The notes beneath the pieces were generated by a model. That model was not told where the DNA came from and made no database searches. It was given only the letters and a program-made list of their open reading frames with translations. The position numbers were made by a program, and so were the translations under genes. DNA of 64,000 bases from NCBI RefSeq assembly GCF_015163075.1, contig NZ_JADDXU010000030.1, forward strand, positions 1 to 64,000, in the 5' to 3' direction. This DNA comes from Streptomyces justiciae (GTDB taxonomy: Bacteria; Actinomycetota; Actinomycetes; Streptomycetales; Streptomycetaceae). Position 1 is the first letter of the stretch. Each line of letters starts with the position of its first letter. This document shows positions 48,965-58,624 of this stretch, one piece after another.

Positions 48965-50662
48965 TCAGGTCACCGGTGCGAGGGCGGGGCCGGTGCCGCC
49001 CAACTGCTCGGTGGACACGATCGGCGGCACCGGCCAGGTCACGCCCTTCGGCGGCCAGGACTGCCCGGTCGCCTTCAGGAACCCGGCGGGCGGCTCGTAC
49101 AGCGGAGGCTGGTTGCCGTCGGGGATCATCGAGGCCCACTCGACGCCCTCGGTGCGGTCCTGGAACTCCTGCTTCATCGCGGCCAGCAGGTCCGGCTGCT
49201 CGATCAGGTCGATCGCGCCCGCCGCCAGATAGCGGGCGGCGGACAGCAGCGCCTGGTGGCCGATGTTGGTGGCCGCCGTCGCTGTGGCGCCCCAGTTGTG
49301 GTTCGGGATCCCGGGCGGATAGGCCGCGGACAGCAGCACCGCGGTGGGCGCCTGCCAGCTGATGTCGGCGGTGTCGGTGGCCAGACCGCCGGTGTAGGCC
49401 GCCGCCGGGGGAGCGAGCGGGGTCAGGTCGGTCGGCATGCCCACCTCGGGCTTGCCCAGCGACTTCTGCACCGCCTTGGCCAAGGCGTGGTCGGCGTCGG
49501 TGAACTTCGGCGCGCCGATCTGCCGCATGTTGTCGTTGAGCAGCTCCGCGCCGGCCTTGTTGGCCAGCAGGTTCCACGTCGCGGAGTGGAACTTGTGCAC
49601 CAGGCGCGTCTGGCTGGCCTGGGCGGCGGCCTTGCCGCACTCCACGATCTTGTCGTAGAGCACCCTGGCCCGCGCCGGGCTGCCCTCGCGGACGAAGAAC
49701 CAGATGGAGCACATGTCCGGGGTCACGTTCGGGGCGCCGCCCCCGTTGATGATCGCGTAGTGGAAGCGGCCGGAGGGGGCGACGTTCTTCTCCCGCAGGT
49801 ACTCCGACATCGTCGCCATCAGCAGGGCGCCGTCCAGGCCGGACTTGTTGCCCAGCGGGGTGCCGCCGTGGCCGGAGGCGCCGAGGAAGGTGAAGGTGGC
49901 CGATATCAGCGCGCTGGTGGTGTTCCAGAACGGCACCGTGATGTTGAAGGGGTGCCAGTCCAGGAAGGCGTCGAGGCCGTCGTAGACCCCTGCCTTGACC
50001 GCGTACGCCTTGCCGACGAGTTGCTCCTCGCCCGCGCTGCCGAACAGCTTGACCGTGGCCTTCAAGCCGTGGGAGCGGATCGCCCGCGCGACCGCGATGG
50101 CGGCGGCGGTGCCGCCCGCGCCGAGGGCGTTGTGGGCGTCGCCGTGGCCCGCGCCGTACGTCGGGCCGTAGGCGTCGTAGTTGTAGACCAGCGGGTCGTG
50201 GGTGCCCACGCCCTTCTTCTGCGACAGGCCGGGCAGGGCGTCGTACTCCGCGTTGAAGCCGATGACTGGGCCCTCGGTGCCGTATGTGGCCACGAACGCG
50301 GTCGGGAAGCCGCCCGCGCCCCAGGTGACCGTGAAGCCGTTGTCCTGGAGTAACTTCGCGTGCGCGAGCGAGGACTTCCACTCGCGCAGCGACAGCTCCG
50401 CGTGCTGCCACACCTCGTCGCTGAGCCTGGTGATCGCGCCCTCCTCGGCCGCGATCCAGTCCAGGGCGGTCTGCTTGGCCGCCGTGTTCCGCGCCAGCCC
50501 CTTGGGGGCCCGGTAGGTGGTGGGGGAGACCCCGGTCTTCTCGTCGTAGCCCAGGGTCGCCGCGAGCACCGGGTCGGCCTGGAGGATGGCCGCCGTGGTC
50601 GCGGTGGCGCCCAGGCCGAACATCTTCAACAGGCGTCTGCGGCCGGGATGGAAGTCGTTCAC
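48965..50662 (-). CDS. Tat-exported M20-family amidohydrolase (AbgB-like)
   Basis: 565 residues; GTG 50662 follows GAGGA. N-terminal RRRLLKMFGLGATATTAAILQ is a Tat signal. The M20 catalytic domain has VIGFNAEYDALPG, GAGHGDAHNALGAG (metal ligands), FGSAGEEQLVGK (catalytic Glu pair), the dimerisation domain and GHGGTPLGNKSGLDGALL, with NHNWGATA late. The pattern matches p-aminobenzoyl-glutamate hydrolase subunit B and other aminoacylases. It would hydrolyse N-acyl or glutamyl amides outside the cell. The 50663-51061 gap (399 bases) to the divergent T7SS-like genes holds no gene; ATATGTGTCTG occurs at 50719-50729. Confidence 0.88.
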   Translation of the reverse strand: MNDFHPGRRRLLKMFGLGATATTAAILQADPVLAATLGYDEKTGVSPTTYRAPKGLARNTAAKQTALDWIAAEEGAITRLSDEVWQHAELSLREWKSSLAHAKLLQDNGFTVTWGAGGFPTAFVATYGTEGPVIGFNAEYDALPGLSQKKGVGTHDPLVYNYDAYGPTYGAGHGDAHNALGAGGTAAAIAVARAIRSHGLKATVKLFGSAGEEQLVGKAYAVKAGVYDGLDAFLDWHPFNITVPFWNTTSALISATFTFLGASGHGGTPLGNKSGLDGALLMATMSEYLREKNVAPSGRFHYAIINGGGAPNVTPDMCSIWFFVREGSPARARVLYDKIVECGKAAAQASQTRLVHKFHSATWNLLANKAGAELLNDNMRQIGAPKFTDADHALAKAVQKSLGKPEVGMPTDLTPLAPPAAAYTGGLATDTADISWQAPTAVLLSAAYPPGIPNHNWGATATAATNIGHQALLSAARYLAAGAIDLIEQPDLLAAMKQEFQDRTEGVEWASMIPDGNQPPLYEPPAGFLKATGQSWPPKGVTWPVPPIVSTEQLGGTGPALAPVT

Positions 50663-51061
50663 GTCGGTCTCGTCCTCGGTGAGTGTGGGTGTGTGATCAT
50701 GAGATGTCGCCGAAGAGCATATGTGTCTGCCGCCGGATCGTCCTGGCCGACGGGTGAGTGTGAACCATTCGCGGCCCGATTCCGTTGTTCCGTGCAGATG
50801 CCCTTCTCGCGGCTGAGGTGTGAGGGGCACAGCGGCCGTCCCGGACCCCCCGCCGGGCCGGCCGCGCCTGCGTCCGACTCGGCGCGTGCAGGTGACATGT
50901 TTCCGCTTAGACTCGTTGTGACAGCGGCGGAAGACCGGCCGCGGTCACACCTGTGCGGCCGGGGGCGGCCATGCGGCGGGGTGAGCACACGCCTGGTAGA
51001 TGTGTCGTAGCCCTTCAGACATCCGGTCGTTCTCCGGTCGGCGACATATCGAGGGGTTCTC

Positions 51062-52663
51062 GTGCACATCCATCAGGCGGGTCCGATGGAAGTCTGGACA
51101 ACGGCGGCGCAAGCCGACCGGACGCTCGCTCTTTCCTGGGACTCGGGTGTCAGTGCCGTGATCCTCGCGCTGGCCGAACTCCTGCTGCTGGTATGGCTGT
51201 TGGGGCGCTGGCTGGTGCGCAGGCAGGGTGGCCGACGCCGGGCCTGGCGCCGGCTGACCCGGCAGGTCCGCCTGACCCGCCAGGCCTTCTCCGAGCCAGT
51301 ACGCGAGTTCCTGCGCTTCCGCGCCGCCGTACGACGCCTCACCCGGCTGCTGTCGTCCGACGGACCTGTGACCGTCGCCCGGTACGCCCTCGACGGCGTC
51401 GACGCCGCTGTCCGCCCCACCGCGCCCCAGGCCTTCGCCTTCGCGGTCGCGGTCCGGCCCGCTACCCGGCGCAGCGACGGCGCGGTGGCCGTGTCCGTGG
51501 CGGGACGGGGCCTGCCACAGCCCCGGGAGCCGTGGGAGACGGATGACGATCCGCTGCTCTGGTACGCCTCCGCGGTCGATGCCGAGCGCCTTCCACTGCC
51601 GACAGCGGAGGAGTCAGGGGAGACACCGGACGCAGAGGCCGGCGACGGGCCGCCGTCCGGCACCGACCGGGTGCTCGTGCCGCTCGGACTGAGCGGCGAC
51701 GGCGTGGTCTTCCTCGACCTCATGCGCGGGCCCCGCATCCTCAACGCCTACGGCGAACGCCGGGCGATCCGCGCTTTCGTCCAGGCCGTCGCGGCCTATC
51801 TCGATCTGCCGGGCGGCCCGGCCGACGTGATTGTGGCGCACGGAGTGCATCCCCGCTTCGACGGTCCCGACCTGGACGAGTTGCTGGACTCGCTCGTGTA
51901 TCTGATGTCCGACCGCACCCGGCCGGTGGTCGTGGTGTGCGCGGCGCCGGACGACGAACAGGCGGCACGGCTGGCCGAGTTGGCTGGTGCCCGGCCGCTG
52001 TGCGCGGTGGTGGTCGGGCCGGTCCCCGTCCATCGCTGGGAGATCCGGGTCAATTCGCGCGGTCGTACCGAGACACCTGGTCTCGGCATCGAGACCGACG
52101 CCGCGCCCCTCGGTCCGGCGGTCGCCCGTGCCGCCCGGAGGGGAGGGACGCGTAGGGCCCGTACCGGGGGGCCGGGCGGTGGCGCCGGCCGACCGCCGGG
52201 TGGTGGGGTCCCGTCGGCGAGTGGCGCTGTGTGGTCAAGGTCCGCCGGTCCGCGGGTTCCTGCCGGGTCTGGGCCTTCCGCCGGTCTGCGGCTCCCTGCC
52301 GAGTCACCACCTCTGGCCGGCCCAGGGGCTCCTGTCGGCGGCCCCGATTCGCGCCGTCCCGTGCTGGAGTCCGTCGGACGCCGTGCCCGGCCGGGGCTGT
52401 CTCTGCCCGCAGAGCCCGCCGCCATCGCCACGTCCTCCGTCCCCACCACACCCGTCACCGCCTCCACCACCGCCGCCTCCGCCACCCACCCCCTCCGCAC
52501 CACCGCTTCCACCTCCGCGGAACCCGTGGCTCCCGCCATCCGCGACCTGTTCGCCGAGCCGGAGATCGGCGGGGTCTCAGCAGCCGGCGCTGGTGCCGGC
52601 ACCGGCACCGGTGACCCCGAGCCCTTCGAGAACCCCCGAGCCGAAAGGCGCAACGAGTCGTGA
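51062..52663 (+). CDS. Membrane-anchored protein of the T7SS-like locus
   Basis: 533 residues. GTG 51062 with GAGGGG 5 bases upstream; Met9 is an alternative. One clear membrane helix (about 29-50, VSAVILALAELLLLVWLLG) is followed by an Arg-rich stop-transfer and a soluble domain (about 100-340) with VLVPLGLSGDGVVFLDLMRGPRILNAYGERRAIRAFVQAVAAYLDL and RPVVVVCAAPDDEQAARLAELAG. A ~190-residue Pro/Gly/Ser/Thr-rich disordered tail closes it. The soluble part recalls segments found in actinobacterial membrane BTAD/LysM proteins. It overlaps the ATPase gene by 4 bases (GTGA), so it is probably a structural partner. It does not resemble EccB, EccD or EccE strongly enough to name it. Confidence 0.7.
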   Translation: MHIHQAGPMEVWTTAAQADRTLALSWDSGVSAVILALAELLLLVWLLGRWLVRRQGGRRRAWRRLTRQVRLTRQAFSEPVREFLRFRAAVRRLTRLLSSDGPVTVARYALDGVDAAVRPTAPQAFAFAVAVRPATRRSDGAVAVSVAGRGLPQPREPWETDDDPLLWYASAVDAERLPLPTAEESGETPDAEAGDGPPSGTDRVLVPLGLSGDGVVFLDLMRGPRILNAYGERRAIRAFVQAVAAYLDLPGGPADVIVAHGVHPRFDGPDLDELLDSLVYLMSDRTRPVVVVCAAPDDEQAARLAELAGARPLCAVVVGPVPVHRWEIRVNSRGRTETPGLGIETDAAPLGPAVARAARRGGTRRARTGGPGGGAGRPPGGGVPSASGAVWSRSAGPRVPAGSGPSAGLRLPAESPPLAGPGAPVGGPDSRRPVLESVGRRARPGLSLPAEPAAIATSSVPTTPVTASTTAASATHPLRTTASTSAEPVAPAIRDLFAEPEIGGVSAAGAGAGTGTGDPEPFENPRAERRNES

Positions 52664-55600
52664 AGTTCCTCGTCACCACCGTCGACGACCAGACGCGGGA
52701 GCAACGCGACGTACTCGTCAACGCGGCCGCCGCCACCCCCGTGCGCAGGCTCGCCGCGCAACTGACAGCCGCGCACCGAGTCGCCGCGCCCGAGGAGGAG
52801 CCGGACACCGCTGCTTCCGAGCAGGACATCCCGCTCTACCTCGGCGACCGGCTGCTCGACCCCGATCTCGTTCTGGCCTCCTCCGGCATCCGGGACGGCA
52901 GCACCCTCGGCCTGGGCCGACCGGTCGCCGACTCCGCCTCGGCGTACGGCCCCGCCCGTGACGCGATGCCCACGCCCAAGGCGCCCGGCTCCGCCCCCGT
53001 GGTCGAGATCCAGCTGATCGGCGGCCCGGAGGCCGGGCAGGTGTACCAACTCGGCATCGGCACCCACCTCATCGGGCCCCGGGCCGGCAGCTCCGTGCCG
53101 CTGACCGGCAGGGGAGTGCCCGAGGAAGGGCTGCGGCTGGCAGTACGTCCGGACGGAACGGTCCTCGCCGTGCTGCCCGAGGACGACGGACAGGTACGGC
53201 TGTCGCTCCCCGAGGCGCCGCCGCCGCGACCGCGCGCCGACGTGGTGGCACTGCCGCCCGAACCCGATCCCGGCCCCGAGGAACACGAGGACGACGGGCT
53301 GCCGCGCGGCTGGACGCCCTGGGAACTGGACGGAGAACTCGTCCTCGGAGAGCACCTGTTGCGCGCCGTCCGGCCCACCTTGGCCGACGCCGCCCTGGTG
53401 GTCTCGCCGAACGCCAGCCTCGACTTCAACCGGCCGCCGCGCCTGCTGCCCCCGCTCCAGCCAGAGACCTTCCGACTGCCCGGCCCGCCCGAACCTCCCA
53501 AGCGGCGGGGCCTGCCCTTTCTGGTGATCATCGCGCCCATGTTCATGGGCGTGGCGATGGTGTGGTTCTTCCACTCCGTCCTCTACCTGATGTTCATGGT
53601 GCTCAGCCCGGTCCTGGGCGTCGGCAACTGGATCAGCGGGCGGCGCAGCGGTCGTAAGGAGTATCTGGAGGGTGTCGCCAACTACCGTTTGCGCCGCGCC
53701 TCGTTGGAGGCGGACGTACGGGACAGGGTGGACCACGAACGGCGAGTGCGTGTCGCCTCGGCGCCGGACCCGGCGGTCGTCGGACTGATGGCCGTAGGAC
53801 CCGGCGCCCGGCTGTGGGAGCGTCGGCCGTCCGACCCCGACAACCTCGTGCTGCGGATCGGCACCACCCAGCAGCAGTCGCTGCTCCAGATCGACGACGG
53901 CTCCCGCGAGGAGAACCACCGCACCGCCCACTGGCAGATCCCCGACATGCCCATCGGGGTGGATCTCGCGGGCAGTCAGGTCGTCGGTGTCGCCGGGCCC
54001 GAACAACCCGCCCGCGCACTGGCCCGCTGGGCGGTGGCACAGGCGGCCGTCCTGCACAGCCCGCGCGACCTGAAGATCTGTGTGCTCACCGACACCAAGG
54101 CCGCTGACGCCTGGGAGTGGGCCCGCTGGCTGCCCCACGCCCGCTCCGGACTGTCCGCCTCCCAGGACAACGCCCCCGTCATCCTGCTCGGCAACGACCC
54201 CGAGACCGTCGCCAACCGGGTCACCGAACTGATCAACGTCATCCGCAACCGCAACCAGGCGCAGCAGGCCACGATGCGCGGCGCGCTGCTCAGCGAGCCC
54301 GACGTGTTCGTCGTCCTGGACGGGGCGCGGGAACTGCGAGACGTCCCCGGAATGGTGCAGGTCCTCAAGGAGGGGCCGCTGCGCGGCATCCACCTGCTGT
54401 GCCTGGACCGGGAGGAGCGCATGCTGCCGGAGGAAGCCAGCGCCGTGGTGTCCATCGCCGCGGACACCCTCACGCTGCGCCGCACCGGCCTGCCCGACAT
54501 CACCGGCATCCGCCCGGACTACGTGACCGCCGAGTGGGCCGAACGCCTGGCCCGCGGCATCGCCCCGGTGCACGACGTCACCCCGGACGCGGGCGGCGGA
54601 CTGCCCGACAGCGTCTCGCTGCTCGACCTGCTGGATCTGGAGCCCCCGACCGCCCAGGAGGTCACCGAACGCTGGAACCGCCGGCCGGCCTCCACCACCG
54701 CGCTCGTCGGCCAGGGCTTCGACCGGCCGGTCGCCTTCGACCTGGTCAAGGACGGCCCGCACGCCCTGATCGCCGGCACCACCGGCTCCGGCAAGTCCGA
54801 GTTCCTCCAGACCTTCGTCGCCTCACTGGCCACCGTCAACCGCCCGGACGAACTCACCTTCGTGCTCGTCGACTACAAGGGCGGCAGCGCCTTCAAGGAC
54901 TGTGTGCGGCTGCCGCACACCCTCGGCATGGTCACCGACCTCGACAGCCACCTCGTACAGCGCGCGCTCGCCTCGCTGACGGCCGAACTGATGCGCCGCG
55001 AGCACATGCTGGCCGCCGTCGGCGCGAAGGACCACCCCGAGTACCGGGCCCTGCGCCGCCGTGACCCGAGCCTGCCGCCGATGCCCCGACTGCTCCTCGT
55101 CATCGACGAGTTCGCCACCCTCGCCCGGGAGATCCCCGACTTCATCCCCGGCCTCGTCGGCATCGCCCAGCGCGGCCGCTCCCTCGGCCTGCACATGGTG
55201 CTGGCCACCCAGCGACCCGCCGGTGTCGTCACCAGCGACATCCGCGCCAACACCAACCTGCGGATCTCGCTGCGCGTCACCGACGCCGTCGAGAGCAGCG
55301 ACGTCCTGGACGTCCCGGACGCGGCGAGCATCTCGGCGGCCACACCGGGGCGTGCCCTGGTGCGCACCGGGCACCGGTCGGCGATGAGCTTCCAGACCGC
55401 CTACGTGGGGGCAGCGCGGCCGCAGGACGGTCGAACTGAGGAGCAGTCGGCCGAACTCCCCGACGACGACACCGGATTGTGGATGACCCCGCTGTCCTGG
55501 CAGGGCCTCGGCCGTCCCGTGGACGCGCCCGAGGACGCCGAGGACGAGCTCGCCCTTCTCGACGACGAGGAAGGCCCGACCGACCTGATGGCGCTGGTCG

Positions 55601-57258
55601 ACGCGCTGGTGGAGGCGGCGGGGGCCTACGGCCACGAACCGCAGCCCAGCCCCTGGCTGCCGCCGCTGACTGACACCCTGACCCTGTCGGACCTGCCCGA
55701 ACCGGCGGCTCCCGGTGCCGACGGACGACTCGTCCCGGCCGCCTGGGCCCGCGAGGACCTGCCCCGGCTCCAGGCGCAGCCACCCGTCTTCCTCGACCCG
55801 AACACCTTCTCCCACCTGTACGTCCTGGGCATGCCCCGCTCGGGCCGCTCGCAGACGCTGCGCACCATCGCCAGTGCCCTGGCCCGCGCCAACTCCTGCG
55901 CGGACCTGCACTTCTACGCCATCGACGCGGGCGGCGGCGCCCTGTCGGCGCTCGAAGCGCTGCCGCACACCGGTGCCGTGGTGCCCCGCACGGACCTGGA
56001 ACGGATGGGCCGCCTCCTCAACCGGCTCACCGCCGAACTCGCCCGCCGACAGGAGCTGATGACCGCCCACTCGGCCGGCAACGTCACCGAGCTCCGGGCG
56101 GCCCTGCCGCCCCACCAGCGCCCGCCGCACCTGATGCTGCTCATCGACGGCTGGGACACCCTCAGCGCGCTCGTCGGCGAGATCGAGGACGGCCGCATGA
56201 TCAACCAGATCGGAACGCTGCTGCGGGAGGGCGCGGCGGCCGGCGTGCACGTTGTCGCCACCTCCGAACGGGCGCTGATGGCCGGGCGGATCGCCGCGCT
56301 GAACGACAACAAGCTGCTGCTGCGCCTGAACGACGTCGGCGACTACACCATGAACGGCATCCCCCGGGAACAGATCCCCTCCGTGATCCCGGCCGGGCGC
56401 GCCTTCCGCACCGACACCGGCGGCGAGCTCCAGGTCGCCGTGCTGCCGGGCGGCCACAGCGGTCCCGAACAGGCCGAGGCCCTGCGGCGGATCGGCACCG
56501 AGGCGGCCGCCCGGGATCTGGGCGTACCCGCCTCGGCACGCCCCTTCCGTATCGAGTCGCTCCCGGCGACGATCACGTTCCAGCAGGCGTACGAGCGAGT
56601 CGGCGCCGTCCCTCGCGGGCCGCTGATGGCGATGCAAGGGCTCGGCGGCGACGACGTGGCGCCCGTGTGGGTGGACTTCTCAGGTACGGCCTCGACGTAC
56701 ACGATCGTCGGCCCGCCCGGGTCCGGCCGCAGCACCGCGCTGCTGTCCCTCGCGGCGTCCCTGCTGCGCTCCGGCACGGGCGTGGTGGCCATCACCCCGC
56801 GCGAGTCGCCGCTGCGCGGGCTGGAGCGCCATGCCAAGGCGGTGGTGCTGCCGTCGGCCGCGCCGAGCGAGGAGGACCTGCGGGCGGCGCTCGCGGCGGC
56901 CGGTGACGCCGTGGTCGTCATGGTGGACGACGCCGACCTGATGTCCATGTCGCCGGTGGACACCATGCTGCGGGACATCTCCTCCTCGGGCCGGGACCGC
57001 TCCATCGGCCTGGCCGTCGCCGGTCCCGCCGAGGCGCTGGTGTCACCCCTCAGCCCGTGGCTCGGCCAGGTGCGGCGCTCGCGCAAGGGCCTGCTGCTGT
57101 CCCCGCAGACCATCAGTGAGGGCGACATCCTCGGGCTGCGGCTGCCGCACAACGTGATCCGGGTGAACCGTGTTCCGGGTCGGGCGTTCACCGTCGACGA
57201 AGCGGGGGCCCTGATGACGGTACTGGTCCCGGAAACGGGGGCGGCGGACGCGGGCTGA
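52660..57258 (+). CDS. Type VII secretion EssC/EccC-type FtsK/SpoIIIE ATPase
   Basis: 1,532 residues. A ubiquitin-like/YukD-like start (about 1-90) precedes an FHA-like module (about 108-180, VVEIQLIGGPEAGQVYQLGIGTHLIG). Two adjacent membrane helices (about 285-325, PFLVIIAPMFMGVAMVWFF and VLYLMFMVLSPVLGVGNWI) follow, then three ATPase domains. D1 has an intact P-loop GTTGSGKS (706-713), Walker B RLLLVIDEFA and LATQRPAGVVT. D2 (GMPRSGRSQ, 1057-1065) and D3 (GPPGSGRS, 1351-1358) have Arg in place of the P-loop Lys. This is the EssC layout of Firmicutes rather than the mycobacterial EccCa/Cb layout. It should be the motor of the locus, driving export of the WXG-type proteins and the large effector encoded next to it. 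Confidence 0.92.
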   Translation: MKFLVTTVDDQTREQRDVLVNAAAATPVRRLAAQLTAAHRVAAPEEEPDTAASEQDIPLYLGDRLLDPDLVLASSGIRDGSTLGLGRPVADSASAYGPARDAMPTPKAPGSAPVVEIQLIGGPEAGQVYQLGIGTHLIGPRAGSSVPLTGRGVPEEGLRLAVRPDGTVLAVLPEDDGQVRLSLPEAPPPRPRADVVALPPEPDPGPEEHEDDGLPRGWTPWELDGELVLGEHLLRAVRPTLADAALVVSPNASLDFNRPPRLLPPLQPETFRLPGPPEPPKRRGLPFLVIIAPMFMGVAMVWFFHSVLYLMFMVLSPVLGVGNWISGRRSGRKEYLEGVANYRLRRASLEADVRDRVDHERRVRVASAPDPAVVGLMAVGPGARLWERRPSDPDNLVLRIGTTQQQSLLQIDDGSREENHRTAHWQIPDMPIGVDLAGSQVVGVAGPEQPARALARWAVAQAAVLHSPRDLKICVLTDTKAADAWEWARWLPHARSGLSASQDNAPVILLGNDPETVANRVTELINVIRNRNQAQQATMRGALLSEPDVFVVLDGARELRDVPGMVQVLKEGPLRGIHLLCLDREERMLPEEASAVVSIAADTLTLRRTGLPDITGIRPDYVTAEWAERLARGIAPVHDVTPDAGGGLPDSVSLLDLLDLEPPTAQEVTERWNRRPASTTALVGQGFDRPVAFDLVKDGPHALIAGTTGSGKSEFLQTFVASLATVNRPDELTFVLVDYKGGSAFKDCVRLPHTLGMVTDLDSHLVQRALASLTAELMRREHMLAAVGAKDHPEYRALRRRDPSLPPMPRLLLVIDEFATLAREIPDFIPGLVGIAQRGRSLGLHMVLATQRPAGVVTSDIRANTNLRISLRVTDAVESSDVLDVPDAASISAATPGRALVRTGHRSAMSFQTAYVGAARPQDGRTEEQSAELPDDDTGLWMTPLSWQGLGRPVDAPEDAEDELALLDDEEGPTDLMALVDALVEAAGAYGHEPQPSPWLPPLTDTLTLSDLPEPAAPGADGRLVPAAWAREDLPRLQAQPPVFLDPNTFSHLYVLGMPRSGRSQTLRTIASALARANSCADLHFYAIDAGGGALSALEALPHTGAVVPRTDLERMGRLLNRLTAELARRQELMTAHSAGNVTELRAALPPHQRPPHLMLLIDGWDTLSALVGEIEDGRMINQIGTLLREGAAAGVHVVATSERALMAGRIAALNDNKLLLRLNDVGDYTMNGIPREQIPSVIPAGRAFRTDTGGELQVAVLPGGHSGPEQAEALRRIGTEAAARDLGVPASARPFRIESLPATITFQQAYERVGAVPRGPLMAMQGLGGDDVAPVWVDFSGTASTYTIVGPPGSGRSTALLSLAASLLRSGTGVVAITPRESPLRGLERHAKAVVLPSAAPSEEDLRAALAAAGDAVVVMVDDADLMSMSPVDTMLRDISSSGRDRSIGLAVAGPAEALVSPLSPWLGQVRRSRKGLLLSPQTISEGDILGLRLPHNVIRVNRVPGRAFTVDEAGALMTVLVPETGAADAG

Positions 57259-57266
57259 GCAAGAAC

Positions 57267-57309
57267 GCCGGAAGGGGGGCGCCGTGCTGAGCGGCGCCCC
57301 CCTTCCGGC
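57267..57309. terminator. 17-bp perfect hairpin between the convergent ATPase and WXG-type genes
   Basis: Arms 57267-57283 and 57293-57309 pair perfectly around a 9-base loop; placed to stop both converging transcripts. Confidence 0.8.
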
Positions 57310-57333
57310 TGCATGGTCAGGTGACCGTGCGGG

Positions 57334-57645
57334 TCACTTCTGGTTGCCGCCGATCTGCGCGGCCATCGTCCGGTCCATGTCGTCGATCTGGGTCTTGATC
57401 GACTCGAACTGCTTCGCGAAGTCCTCGATCTTGTTGACGATCTGCGTCAGCTGAGTGGTGAAGTTGAAGTAGGCCTCACGCATGGCCGGGCTGGTGTGCT
57501 GCAGGAAGAGACCGTCGTTGAGCAGGTTGTCCACCGAACCCTGCAACTGGGCCAGCTGCGGGTTGATGTTGTGCACCGCGTTCTGCAGCTGGGTGGAGAC
57601 GGTGACGATCTGGCCGTATTCGAGCTGGACGTTGTTGCTGGGCAT
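57334..57645 (-). CDS. WXG100-type secretion substrate lacking the WXG tripeptide
   Basis: 103 residues, the usual WXG100 length; ATG follows GAGGA. Two amphipathic helices (VQLEYGQIVTVSTQLQNAVHNINPQLAQLQGSVDNLLND and MREAYFNFTTQLTQIVNKIEDFAKQFESIKTQIDDM) are linked by GLFLQHTSPA, where a Trp-x-Gly turn is normally found. Such proteins form helical-hairpin dimers exported by type VII systems. It is 38 bases downstream of the tailed WXG-like gene on the same strand, so they form an operon and could be heterodimer partners. Confidence 0.82.
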   Translation of the reverse strand: MPSNNVQLEYGQIVTVSTQLQNAVHNINPQLAQLQGSVDNLLNDGLFLQHTSPAMREAYFNFTTQLTQIVNKIEDFAKQFESIKTQIDDMDRTMAAQIGGNQK

Positions 57646-57683
57646 ATGGGTTCCTCAGGCTCGGTCGGAATCGAAGGGGTGGG

Positions 57684-58607
57684 TCAAACGGAGCTGCCGA
57701 CACCGGTGTTGGAGTGCTGACTGCCGTTGGGATCGCTCTTGTCGTCCTTGCCGTCACCGTCGGTGTCGGTGGCGTCCGGGTCGGTGTTCGTCCACTGGGG
57801 GTTGTCGGTGTTGACACCCGACCCGGTGTAGCTGGACGTGCTGGTGGTCTTGCCGTCCTTGTCCGTCTCGGTGACATTCTTGGTACCGGAGCCGTTCTCG
57901 TTGCCGTGCACCTCGACGACCGTCTTCGATCCGTCGGTGTGGGTGACCGTGGTCGTGTAGCTGCCGTTGGCCCCGGTGTCAGTGTGCTCGTGGTACGTCA
58001 GACCGCCGGGCCCGTCGTCGATCGTCGTGTCACTCGACGTCACATGGCCGTCGGCGTCGTAGGTGACATGCGTCGTGTGGTTGTAGTTGTTGGTGCCGTC
58101 GCCGAAGTCGTCGTTGTGCGCATCGGTGTCGGTCGGTTCGGGGCCGGGCGGGGCGGGGGCGTCCTTGGCGTTGGGGTCGGCCAGTCGCACCTGCTTGAGG
58201 TACTCGTGGCCGTTCTTGTCCCAGGCGTGGACGAGGATGGTCTCCCCTGTCAGCTTCTTCCACTCCTCATAGGCCTTCTTGTTCATGTCCCAGAGGCTGT
58301 GCTTCCAGCCCAGAGCCTGTGCGTTGGCGTCGCCGGCGAGCTTCGCGTCCGTCTCGAACATCTTCTGGGCGGCGAACTTGTAGGTCTGGCTGAGCGCTTC
58401 CAGTAGTTCCTTGGCGTTGTCGAACGGGCCGGTCCACTGGAGCAGGAACATGTTGACCGCTCCGAAGGCGCCGCCGAGATCGTCCTTGTGGAAGAAGTCA
58501 CCCCGGCCCAGCAGCCGGGAGTCGGCGAGCTGTTCCTTGAGTCGCTCCGTGTCCTTGGCCAGCGTGTTCAGCAACTCGTAGTCGATCACCAGGTCGTAGC
58601 CAGGCAT
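57684..58607 (-). CDS. WXG-like protein with Thr/Asp-rich repetitive tail
   Basis: 307 residues; ATG 58607 follows GGAGG. The N-terminal ~150 residues are helical (YELLNTLAKDTERLKEQL, FGAVNMFLLQWTGPFDNAKELLEALSQTYKFAAQKMFETDAKL), the dimension of a WXG/LXG-type hairpin with a WTG turn. From residue ~150 a Pro/Asp linker leads to a tail rich in Thr, Asp, Gly and His with repeated T-x-T-x-x-DG units, ending in DPDATDTDGDGKDDKSDPNG, a pattern like calcium-binding thrombospondin type 3/dockerin loops. The tail suggests an extracellular, possibly surface-associated protein. No signal peptide, consistent with T7SS export. Confidence 0.72.
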   Translation of the reverse strand: MPGYDLVIDYELLNTLAKDTERLKEQLADSRLLGRGDFFHKDDLGGAFGAVNMFLLQWTGPFDNAKELLEALSQTYKFAAQKMFETDAKLAGDANAQALGWKHSLWDMNKKAYEEWKKLTGETILVHAWDKNGHEYLKQVRLADPNAKDAPAPPGPEPTDTDAHNDDFGDGTNNYNHTTHVTYDADGHVTSSDTTIDDGPGGLTYHEHTDTGANGSYTTTVTHTDGSKTVVEVHGNENGSGTKNVTETDKDGKTTSTSSYTGSGVNTDNPQWTNTDPDATDTDGDGKDDKSDPNGSQHSNTGVGSSV

Positions 58608-58624
58608 ACCTGCTCCCTCCACTG

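Noticed and set aside
51062..52663. Naming this gene eccE or eccB
   Set aside because: It has one membrane helix and a soluble domain, but no motif specific enough for either component.
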